Assembly (NCBI GenBank): GCA_026770595.1
Contig: MU634467.1
Span: 1-12,024, forward strand
From: Ochromonadaceae sp. CCMP2298
Lineage: Eukaryota; Sar; Synurophyceae; Ochromonadales; Ochromonadaceae
Length of the DNA: 12,024 nucleotides
Direction: 5' to 3'
The notes under the pieces were generated by a model that had not been told where the DNA came from, ran no database searches, and saw only the letters and a program-made list of their open reading frames with translations. Positions within the stretch are counted from its first letter, which is position 1. Every line of letters starts with the position of its first letter. Below, in pieces: positions 9,148 through 12,024 of the stretch. The translations under genes and the position numbers were made by a program.

Positions 9148-9973
9148 GGTACGGGTTAATGTATGCGCACATACACATGCACATACATACTCGCAGAGGA
9201 GTGTTCATCCCTTCGGATGGTCGTCATCGTGATATGAAATATAGAGTGTTTGTTATAACCTTGCCTATGGTCCTATAGCCTATACTAGATACTATATGTA
9301 GATACTATATGTAGATACTACATGTAGATACTACATGTAGCGGGGGGCACTTACTTATTCGCCGTGAGCGAGAACTTCGAGGTGATCTTGGAGACTGCGG
9401 AGCTCACAAGTCCCGATATCGTGCGGCCCAGCCAGGAGGGGGGGGCGCGTGTGAGCTGGCTGGTGGGGAACAGAGAGGGCTGGGCTAGCAGGTCCAGCTC
9501 CTCCTTAGAGAGGGTTAAGGTCTTCAGTTCGTAGGCGAGGCTCTCGTTGCCCACCTCCTCGTGCTCCAGCAGGTTGAGTCTGAAGACGAGCTGTATGCTG
9601 TCTGCGAAGACGTTCACGTTGCCAGTGTGCAGCTGCAGCCAGGGCACCTGCACCGCCAGACGCCCCACAGACCCGCTCTCCAGCTGCAGGGCCACATTCT
9701 GGCTGAGGAACCAGGTCTTCTTTCTCAGCACCAGGTTTGACAGTTGCAGGTCGCCGTCCAGCAAGCCCAACTGAGGGGGGCCAGACAGTGGGGGTGTCAA
9801 GTGGAGGACATAATGGGGGAGAGAAGAGGGTTAGGTGCATCAGGGTGGGGCAGGTCTGGGGGGGGATGAGGGGTGTGAGAGCGTACATGGATGGACTCGT
9901 CCTCGATGTTCTCCACATATTCCGAGAGGTTGTTCGTCAGGACCTCCTGGATGAAGGCCTTCGGAGAGAACAT
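1..9973 (-). CDS. VPS13: VPS13-family (chorein-N) bridge-like lipid transfer protein, 5' part, 10 exons
   Basis: Family role: VPS13 proteins are rod-like lipid-transfer bridges at organelle contact sites. Exons on the minus strand are 9973-9887, 9770-9355, 8979-8864, 8713-8163, 8054-7809, 7632-3106, 2949-1603, 1429-1376, 1215-1094 and 923-<1. All nine junctions are GT-AG and intron phases (0,2,1,0,0,0,0,0,2) match, giving about 2,796 codons with no stop. The start is chosen because MFSPKAFIQEVLTNN followed by LGLLDGDLQLSNLVLRKKTW matches the order of chorein-N (short helix, then L-x-G-x-L-x-L-x-N-L-x-L). A VGRLAVQVPW segment corresponds to the family's G-x-L-x-L-x-I-P-W. Further on, WQFAIRAVL ... 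YVNLYREVLEAKLYG and FFDLRDLLLFRATVLQEY resemble the VPS13 region after chorein. Low-complexity insertions lie near residues 246-332, 827-873, 1430-1460, 2196-2215 and 2373-2400. The C-terminal adaptor-binding, ATG2_C-like and PH regions expected of VPS13 would lie beyond base 1. VPS13 is preferred over ATG2 or SHIP164-type relatives, but the subfamily is not certain. Confidence 0.88.
924..1093 (-). mobile_element. Intron 9: introner family A copy (170 bp)
   Basis: GT-AG intron, phase 2 (donor GTAGGTGTAGG, acceptor ACCCTCTCAG). It contains the family A core with more substitutions than the intron 3 and 6 copies (for example CGCTTACTGG in place of CGCTAACCTGG). Its donor end is identical over 22 bases to intron 8. 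TATCTAATTCGG lies about 24-35 nt from the acceptor and offers a branch-point-like CTAAT. The frame is restored exactly as SC-R-DDNCFERAQFG. Confidence 0.86.
1094..1215 (-). CDS. VPS13: VPS13-like exon 9
   Basis: A 122-nt exon entered in phase 0 and left in phase 2. It encodes LLVVVDSTDAVTKVLVGD then FAPLHLSLAQSELYLLLSC, two amphipathic strands. The pattern, an x-L-x-L-S-x-x-x-x-x-L-L-x-x-L strand-helix ending, is typical of repeating VPS13 modules. It is flanked by two closely related family A introns. Confidence 0.8.
1216..1375 (-). mobile_element. Intron 8: introner family A copy (160 bp)
   Basis: GT-AG intron, phase 0 (donor GTAGGTGTAGG, acceptor GACGCCCAG). It carries the family A core. 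Its first 22 sense bases (plus 1354-1375) are identical to those of intron 9 (1072-1093). The 28-base stretch around GTTAGCGTATGTGTTAGAGG on plus matches intron 3 exactly. TATCTAACTCGG near the 3' end supplies a CTAAC branch-point candidate. Confidence 0.86.
1376..1429 (-). CDS. VPS13: VPS13-like exon 8 (54-nt small exon)
   Basis: Eighteen codons, GAWPANQAWREVTREPFQ, phase 0 at both ends, so skipping it would keep the frame. It lies between a family B intron and a family A intron. The sequence is not diagnostic by itself. It is accepted because both junctions are GT-AG, the frame is open, and the codon composition matches the neighbouring exons. Confidence 0.68.
1430..1602 (-). repeat. Intron 7: built from family B tandem repeat (173 bp)
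   Basis: GT-AG intron, phase 0 (donor GTATGTGTG, acceptor AAACCCCAG). Almost the whole intron is six units of a 26-35 bp repeat. Units begin GGGTTTAATAC on plus at 1433, 1459, 1494, 1523, 1552 and 1584, with spacers containing ACATTATGG and GCATAGAGG. The first sense-strand unit supplies the donor and the last supplies the acceptor, so intron boundaries coincide with the array boundaries. The same unit occurs in intron 5. Confidence 0.87.
1603..2949 (-). CDS. VPS13: VPS13-like exon 7 (low-complexity, FFAT-like motif)
   Basis: A 449-codon exon (residues 1982-2430), phase 0 at both ends. It starts VEEQARRRAAVPLVV, then an acidic serine stretch DSFDSYDSEDDEGYRYASS, then groove-like sequence VQWGFECFVLLRDVTVTVPRNS and LVGVRVDRASLSIGYVAEPF. 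A long disordered region follows, with a Gly-Gln repeat (about 2196-2215), the motif EFFDACD (2227-2233) and a Gly-Thr/Pro repeat (about 2373-2400). Ordered strands resume at CLRIAVTLQETRVFVSIAGPS and HKVFVEIEDGALVNRFRRKAVGSQ. Exon ends are supported by frame continuity on both sides. Confidence 0.82.
1696..1781. repeat. Coding repeat: (Gly-Thr / Pro-Gly)n
   Basis: CCAGTC/CCGGGA-type hexamers on plus encode a Gly-Thr-Gly-Pro repeat in the last third of exon 7. It stays in frame through the repeat and precedes a return to beta-strand sequence. Confidence 0.85.
2194..2214 (-). other. Candidate FFAT motif (VAP/ER binding)
   Basis: Residues about 2227-2233 of the VPS13-like protein read EFFDACD, preceded by the acidic tract SSGED and followed by DSP. 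The FFAT consensus is E-F-F-D-A-x-E with acidic residues upstream. Here positions 1-5 match exactly and position 7 is Asp instead of Glu. FFAT motifs bind VAP proteins on the ER, and VPS13A/C are known to use them. The motif sits in a disordered segment, as such motifs normally do. Confidence 0.6.
2252..2305. repeat. Coding repeat: (Gly-Gln)n
   Basis: CCCCTG hexamers on plus encode a Gly-Gln repeat with one Gly-Leu unit on the coding strand, within disordered exon 7 just upstream of the FFAT-like motif in the protein. Hexamer slippage is the likely origin. Confidence 0.85.
2950..3105 (-). mobile_element. Intron 6: introner family A copy (156 bp)
   Basis: GT-AG intron, phase 0 (donor GTACGGTT, acceptor CACCTCTCAG). 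It contains the full family A core, identical over 44 bases with the intron 3 copy (3023-3066). A 12-bp unit, GATAAAAAGACA on plus, is tandemly duplicated at 3058-3081 and is single in the other copies. Its tips are inverted: CGGTTAGA at 2964-2971 and its complement TCTAACCG at 3095-3102, extending imperfectly through ATAAA. The CTAAC near the 3' end is a good branch-point candidate. Confidence 0.87.
3106..7632 (-). CDS. VPS13: VPS13-like exon 6 (4.5 kb, lipid-groove body)
   Basis: One 1,509-codon exon (residues 473-1981), phase 0 at both ends. It opens RLGLRRMYVNLYREVLEAKLYG, then EEAIKFAELQAFFDLRDLLLFRATVLQEY, matching the VPS13 region after chorein. Beyond this, alternating short beta strands such as SLVFEVKATVSRLALTIFD, SCSLVLYGLHLLVE and QLRVDLLFSPLQLLLSTQDIL recur at intervals, as expected for repeating beta-groove modules. 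Strands are separated by disordered inserts: an acidic serine block near residues 827-873, a Pro/Ser block near 1020-1060 and an A/P then A/S repeat near 1430-1460. It ends with QALRACFLYRFLQELIEY ... VLAIFAQ. No internal intron is needed. Its length contrasts sharply with the neighbouring exons. Confidence 0.85.
4670..4745. repeat. Coding repeat: poly (AP) then (AS)
   Basis: On plus, GAGGCA/GAAGCA/GAGGCG units are followed by tandem GGGGCA hexamers. On the coding strand these give (Ala-Pro)n then (Ala-Ser)n. It lies in exon 6 of the VPS13-like gene and is framed by SSGRRAPAP on one side and DPLDAGEG on the other. Probably a flexible linker produced by hexamer slippage. Confidence 0.85.
7633..7808 (-). 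repeat. Intron 5: family B repeat plus TA/CA microsatellite (176 bp)
   Basis: GT-AG intron, phase 0 (donor GTATGCTC, acceptor ACCCTGCAG). The 5' half is a TATG/TATA/TGTG microsatellite (plus 7708-7800). The 3' half has three units of a roughly 30-bp repeat beginning GGGTTTAATAC on plus at 7638, 7670 and 7700. Two of the three spacers contain ACATTATAGTATAG. The same repeat builds intron 7, about 6 kb away. The sense-strand form TATTAAAC resembles a branch-point sequence, and the final copy directly abuts the acceptor. Confidence 0.85.
7708..7800. repeat. TATACA/CATACA microsatellite
   Basis: Mixed ATATAC, ATACAC and ACACAC repeats in intron 5 of the VPS13-like gene, flanked on one side by the family B units and on the other by the exon 5 donor. 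Simple-sequence DNA with no coding content. Confidence 0.9.
7809..8054 (-). CDS. VPS13: VPS13-like exon 5
   Basis: An 82-codon exon (residues 391-472), phase 0 at both ends. It contains a helical CKEVLKQVEQETIKFRYQAI segment, a basic linker with RRKKLSRRNSR, and RDVWQFAIRAVLTMVKERNG. The last part corresponds to the conserved VPS13 segment with a W-x-x-A-I-x-A-V pattern that precedes the LYR/LYK-x-x-L helix, which here opens exon 6. Confidence 0.82.
8055..8162 (-). mobile_element. Intron 4: short introner family A copy (108 bp, stop-free)
   Basis: GT-AG intron, phase 0 (donor GTAGGTGA, acceptor TTTATCTACAG). It shares with the family the landmarks GTCTTTTTATCA, TTCCCTACCCAAATCTGGTC, ACATACGCTAACTGGG and GTTTATCTA. 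The copy ends where other copies continue past TTTATCTAA, so its acceptor was formed inside the element. The likely branch point is then the internal GCTAAC about 27 nt upstream. Length is 36 codons with no in-frame stop, so a retained form would stay translatable. It is called an intron because of its repeat content and the VPS13-like sequence on both sides. Confidence 0.75.
8163..8713 (-). CDS. VPS13: VPS13-like exon 4 with R/D/G/E repeat insertion
   Basis: This exon encodes residues 207-390. It opens with GVSELLDHFLSKEVQLRGLSL, a helix-strand segment, then moves abruptly into about 87 residues made of RDG, REG, KDG and RDREG units (residues about 246-332). It returns to beta-groove sequence with LDTGVLLNPLNVSATVLGRLD and VRVLCLAATVSNVEATPSCDQLFL. 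Strands on both sides of the insertion look VPS13-like, so the repeat is probably a surface loop. It ends in phase 0 at a GTAGGTG donor. Confidence 0.8.
8337..8597. repeat. Coding minisatellite: RDG/REG repeat
   Basis: On the plus strand this is a pyrimidine-rich array of CCCTCC / CCATCC / CCCTGT-type units. On the coding strand it encodes about 23 tandem three- to seven-residue units of R, D, G, E and K. Codons GAG/GAC/GAT and AGG/GGG alternate in a way that suggests slippage of short purine repeats that kept the reading frame. The product would be a highly charged, disordered loop with nearly balanced charge. Confidence 0.85.
8714..8863 (-). mobile_element. Intron 3: introner family A copy (150 bp)
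   Basis: GT-AG intron, phase 1 (donor GTCAGAAC, acceptor CACTTCTCAG). Nearly all of it is the family A repeat. On the sense strand its landmarks, in order, are CTTTTTATCATAATTCCCT, AAATCTGGTCTTTTCACCC, ACACATACGCTAACCTGGG, a T-rich segment, TTCTAAAAC and GGTTTATCTAATTCGG. The plus-strand stretch 8799-8842 is identical over 44 bases to 3023-3066 in intron 6. A 12-bp direct repeat (ATTCGGACACTT on sense) lies at the 3' end. CTAAC and CTAAT motifs are candidate branch points. Confidence 0.85.
8864..8979 (-). CDS. VPS13: VPS13-like exon 3
   Basis: A 116-nt exon entered in phase 2 and left in phase 1. It encodes IKVTLLLPVAGGECALLSFELRQFVVN, two beta strands in the position of the VPS13 strand pair after the chorein helix, then a PPP linker. 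An 11-base G run on the plus strand (8883-8893) lies inside the exon. Both flanking junctions stay in frame with the run as given, so it does not look like a sequencing frameshift. Confidence 0.8.
8990..9066. repeat. GAGGTG/GAGGTA short tandem repeats
   Basis: Degenerate six-base repeats (GAGGTG, GAGGTA, GAGATA, GAGGGA on plus; CACCTC-type on the sense strand) directly upstream of the exon 3 acceptor. On the transcript they form a pyrimidine-rich stretch with regularly spaced A residues, presumably acting as the polypyrimidine tract. Confidence 0.85.
9083..9144. repeat. (AG)31 dinucleotide microsatellite
   Basis: A perfect (AG)n run of 62 bases on the plus strand, so (CT)n on the sense strand of the VPS13-like gene, inside intron 2. 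It merges with the GAGGTG/GAGGTA hexamer-like repeats at 8990-9066, forming one extended sense-strand pyrimidine tract up to the 3' splice site at 8980. Confidence 0.95.
9289..9340. repeat. 13-bp tandem repeat, four copies
   Basis: On the plus strand the unit GATACTATATGTA occurs twice, followed by two copies of the variant GATACTACATGTA, with a partial copy before them. The array lies just inside the 5' end of intron 2 of the VPS13-like gene. The unit contains the near-palindrome TACATGTA. It reads as ordinary replication-slippage repeat; no function can be assigned. Confidence 0.85.
9355..9770 (-). CDS. VPS13: VPS13-like exon 2 (rest of chorein-N)
   Basis: This exon encodes residues 30-168. 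The visible order is LGLLDGDLQLSNLVLRKKTW, then a GSVGRLAVQVPWLQL strand pair, then a strand NVFADSIQLVFRLN, then a charged helical stretch with SKEELDLLAQPS, then a helix SWLGRTISGLVSSAVSKITSK. This matches the chorein-N order in VPS13, including the helix before the 'I-x-N-I-x-I-x-Y' strand. It ends in phase 2 at a GTAAGT donor. The ORF would stop at once (TAA) if the intron were retained. Confidence 0.85.
9771..9886 (-). other. Intron 1 (116 bp, no repeat element)
   Basis: GT-AG intron, phase 0, donor GTACGCTC and acceptor CCCCCCTCAG. An alternative acceptor-like CCCCCCCCAG sits upstream near 9861, but only the site at 9771 gives the chorein reading. Unlike most introns of this gene I see neither repeat family here, so it is a plausible example of an older, ordinary intron. 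Confidence 0.8.
9887..9973 (-). CDS. VPS13: VPS13-like exon 1 (start codon, first chorein helix)
   Basis: This exon has 29 codons and begins at the ATG at 9973-9971. It reads MFSPKAFIQEVLTNN and continues to a tip ending ESIH. This is the N-terminal amphipathic helix of chorein-N, equivalent to the segment right after the initiator methionine in VPS13 proteins, so the start is well placed. It ends in phase 0 at a GTACGC donor. Joining it to the exon starting at 9770 restores SIH-LGLLDGD, the expected chorein continuation. Confidence 0.85.
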
Positions 9974-10653
9974 GCTCCCTGTGTGACTTGTCTGCTAGCT
10001 GTCACAGAGCCTGTCTGTCTGTGTCTGTTTGGAGCTGGAGACAACTAGTCAGGTGAGGTACAGCTGCCTGTGCTGTTCTCTGCGCCGTGTCCAGAGCCGC
10101 CGACCAGGTCGTGGGTGTGCTTGCACGAGAGCAGGCACGGTCACTCCGTGGTCGATCAGGCGCTCGTAGGTTTGAAATGGCCCGGCGTTGGAAGGTCCTG
10201 GATGTGACTGCTGTGGGAGAGAGAGCAGCAACCGAAGAAAGATCAGATACGCCACTGTACGTACTGTACGATTGAAAAAAGACAGTTACAAAAGAAAGCA
10301 TACGCTACCTCCTTTCAACTGTTCAACCACGATCGAATTTAAATATCCACATTACTGTGCTGAACTGATACCAAACACGAAAATCCGATTATGCTACAGT
10401 ACAGTAGTGATCCACGGAGTAAACAAAGGGCCCCTTCTCTGGCGCTTCACTATACCGTTACCGCTACGACGAAGACGTGGTATACGCATAAAGTTTAAGT
10501 TTCAGCCGCACCGATGGCGGAGAAAGAGGAAAGAAGCAGGCGCCTGAGGTGAGAGGCACCAGGTAGGGGTAAAAACATTGGGTCGACTTCGAAAATCTTA
10601 CGTCAAATACCCGAACACAGAATTTAAATACACAACCGTCCCCAGCCCACAGA
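9974..10653. promoter_or_regulatory. Intergenic region: J-protein 3' end / VPS13-like 5' leader
   Basis: 680 bp between two minus-strand genes. The part near the J-protein stop (about 10260-10650) is clearly less GC-rich than the genes. It contains GAATTTAAATA twice (10335-10345 and 10620-10630). The copy at 10335-10345 reads TATTTAAATTC on the gene strand and is a weak TATA-like candidate far upstream of the ATG at 9973. A strong 3' splice-site-like sequence (TCTCTCTCCCACAG) ends at 10211 on the minus strand, with a GTAGCG donor-like site near 10308, hinting at a 5' UTR intron. I see no RNA gene, and no copy of intron repeat families A or B. Confidence 0.4.
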
Positions 10654-12009
10654 CTAGGCGCTGGCCTTGGTTGTACTCCCCTCCGCCCCCTCCGCCCCCT
10701 TCTCCGCCGGCTCTGCGCTGCTACTCGTGCCCTTGTCTGTACTGCCCTCAGAGCCCGCTCCCCAGAACTTCTTCCCCAACTTCCAGGCCTGGTCTATCAC
10801 ACTACCCCCCTCCCCCTCCACCCCCCCCCCGTCCTTGGGGCTGGCGGGCTCTTTCGTGGAACTACTGCCTGCCCCTGTACTACTACCGTCACTAGTGCTT
10901 TGGATCGGTTTGACCTTGAATAAGTCCGTGCTGCCCGGCTCGCAGAACTCCTGTATCAACTGCCGCTGCCGCTCTGTCGGCCGCTTAGGAATCTGCACCT
11001 TCAATTTGACGTACTGGCTGCCCTTCTGGGTGGGCTGCTGCACATGCCGGACGCCCTTGCCCCGCAGCACCAACACGTCGTCCGGCTGCGTGCCAACCGG
11101 TACCTTCATAGTCACGGTGCCGTCCAGCGTCAACACGTCCACAGACCCGCCCAGCACCGCCTGCGCCAGTGAGATGGCCACCTCCACGTTCACGTCGAAG
11201 CTGTTCTCAGCGCGCTTGAAATAGGCGTCCCCGCCCACCTCCAGCTGCAGGAACAGGTCCCCCGGCGCGTACCCGGGCGACCCCTCCGCGCCCTGTCGCT
11301 GCACCCGCATCTGCGTGCCTGTGTCAACCCCAGGGGGGATGTCCACCTTCACCGAGCGGGACTTGCGCACCTTGCGGTACTGCGTGCGGCGCCCGTTGCC
11401 CCCCGAGCCGGGCACGGGCTCCTTCAGCATGTACTCGAACTTAACCTCCTTGGTGCACCCCCGCACAGCCTCCTGGAAGGTCAGCTTCAAGCCAGCCTGC
11501 ACGTCCTGCCCCTCCCCGCGGCCCCCGCCGCCCATCGCCTGCTCGAATATGTCCTGCAGATCCTCCGCGTTCATCTGCCCGCCCCGGAAGCCTCCAAAGC
11601 CCCCAAAGCCGCCGAAGGGATTGCCCCCGCCCTGGAAGGGATTGCCGCCCCCCCCGCCCTGGAAGTTTGGGTCCACGCCTGAGTGTCCGTAGGAGTCGTA
11701 CAGCTTGCGCTTCTCGTCGTCGCCCAGCACCTCGTGCGCCTCCGAGGCCGCCTGGAACATCTGCGCGGCGTTCTTGTCGTTCTTGTTCAGGTCTGGGTGG
11801 TACTTCTTCGCCATCTCGCGGAACTTTGACTTCACCTCGGCCTTCGTGCAACCCTTGGACAGGCCCAGGGTTTTGTAGAAGTCCTCCTTGCGGGCGGCGG
11901 CGGAGGCGCGGAAAGACCGGCGAGGCTGCTTGGTCCGCGCCCTCCTGTCTCCCGACACTGGTGCTGCTGAGGGCCGCAGCACAGCTGTGTGCAGGCCCGC
12001 AAAGTGCAT
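10654..12009 (-). CDS. DNAJ: Class B-like DnaJ (J-domain) co-chaperone lacking the zinc finger, possibly organelle-targeted
   Basis: J-proteins stimulate Hsp70 ATPase and deliver clients. The frame is intronless over 451 codons. The J-domain spans about residues 43-107 (DFYKTLGLSKGCTKAEV ... YDSYGHSG) with the catalytic HPD at 71-73 in KKYHPDLNK. A Gly/Phe-rich segment follows (about 115-143, GGFGGFGGF), then C-terminal substrate-binding domains (about 168-345) with FQEAVRGCTKEV, VDIPPGVDTG, GDLFLQLEV and RGKGVRH, then a Ser/Gly/Glu-rich tail. Only three cysteines are present (54, 185, 356), so the four CxxCxGxG repeats of DnaJ/Mdj1 are absent. A linker of about 22 residues replaces them. The first 40 residues are rich in R, S and A with few acidic residues, like a mitochondrial or plastid transit peptide. 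The frame is open upstream to the window edge, so the true start could lie further out. Confidence 0.9.
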   Translation of the reverse strand: MHFAGLHTAVLRPSAAPVSGDRRARTKQPRRSFRASAAARKEDFYKTLGLSKGCTKAEVKSKFREMAKKYHPDLNKNDKNAAQMFQAASEAHEVLGDDEKRKLYDSYGHSGVDPNFQGGGGGNPFQGGGNPFGGFGGFGGFRGGQMNAEDLQDIFEQAMGGGGRGEGQDVQAGLKLTFQEAVRGCTKEVKFEYMLKEPVPGSGGNGRRTQYRKVRKSRSVKVDIPPGVDTGTQMRVQRQGAEGSPGYAPGDLFLQLEVGGDAYFKRAENSFDVNVEVAISLAQAVLGGSVDVLTLDGTVTMKVPVGTQPDDVLVLRGKGVRHVQQPTQKGSQYVKLKVQIPKRPTERQRQLIQEFCEPGSTDLFKVKPIQSTSDGSSTGAGSSSTKEPASPKDGGGVEGEGGSVIDQAWKLGKKFWGAGSEGSTDKGTSSSAEPAEKGAEGAEGSTTKASA

Positions 12010-12024
12010 TGCCTGCCGCCCCCT

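Larger units (their letters stand above)
8980..9354 (-). other. Intron 2 (375 bp) with 13-bp repeats and a long CT tract
   Basis: GT-AG intron, phase 2, the longest seen in the gene. The donor is GTAAGT and the acceptor is AATCCTCAG. Joining across it gives SLTAN-N-IKVTLLL. Its 5' part holds four 13-bp repeats (9289-9340). Its last roughly 165 nt are almost pure pyrimidine on the sense strand. The middle (about 9150-9280) is unique sequence with no feature I recognise. Neither intron repeat family A nor B is present. Confidence 0.8.

Noticed and set aside
10256-10269. Palindrome-like GTACGTAC / GTACTGTACG cluster as an operator or attachment site
   Set aside because: Short, isolated, and without a second copy or partner gene. 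Not enough to support a regulatory call.
10188-10547. 119-codon plus-strand open frame in the intergenic region (very Arg/Lys-rich C-terminal part)
   Set aside because: No recognisable domain, composition unlike the confirmed genes, and it overlaps a region that looks like leader or promoter of the minus-strand gene. Most likely chance.

Overview
This is a nuclear genomic window from a unicellular eukaryote, probably an alga or related protist. The coding sequence is very GC-rich and low-complexity, genes carry short GT-AG spliceosomal introns, and both genes encode eukaryotic or organellar-type proteins. I cannot name the lineage from the sequence alone.

Layout: everything recognisable is on the minus strand. 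A J-domain (DnaJ-type) chaperone, intronless in this window, occupies 10654-12009, and its N-terminus runs close to the right edge. A more AT-balanced gap of about 680 bp (9974-10653) follows. From 9973 to the left edge lies the 5' part of a very large VPS13/chorein-family lipid-transfer gene. I could assemble it as ten exons and nine introns with a continuous, phase-consistent reading frame of about 2,796 codons, still open at base 1. The exons are E1 9973-9887, E2 9770-9355, E3 8979-8864, E4 8713-8163, E5 8054-7809, E6 7632-3106 (4.5 kb), E7 2949-1603, E8 1429-1376, E9 1215-1094 and E10 923-<1.

The unusual part is the introns. Five of nine (8714-8863, 8055-8162, 2950-3105, 1216-1375, 924-1093) are copies of one roughly 100-150 bp element that fills nearly the whole intron in the same orientation. 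This is the signature of introners (intron-generating mobile elements), with imperfect inverted repeats at the tips. Two more introns (7633-7808, 1430-1602) share a second, unrelated repeat: a roughly 30 bp tandem unit containing TTTAATACAC that abuts the 3' splice site in both and also forms the 5' splice site in one. An eighth intron (8980-9354) ends in a very long CT-repeat pyrimidine tract. Most introns of this gene are therefore built from repeats.

The VPS13-like protein would act at membrane contact sites as a bridge for bulk lipid transfer. It has an N-terminal chorein segment, a long beta-groove body interrupted by low-complexity insertions, and a candidate FFAT (VAP/ER-binding) motif. 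The J-protein is a class B-like Hsp70 co-chaperone, possibly organelle-targeted. The two genes have no evident functional link.
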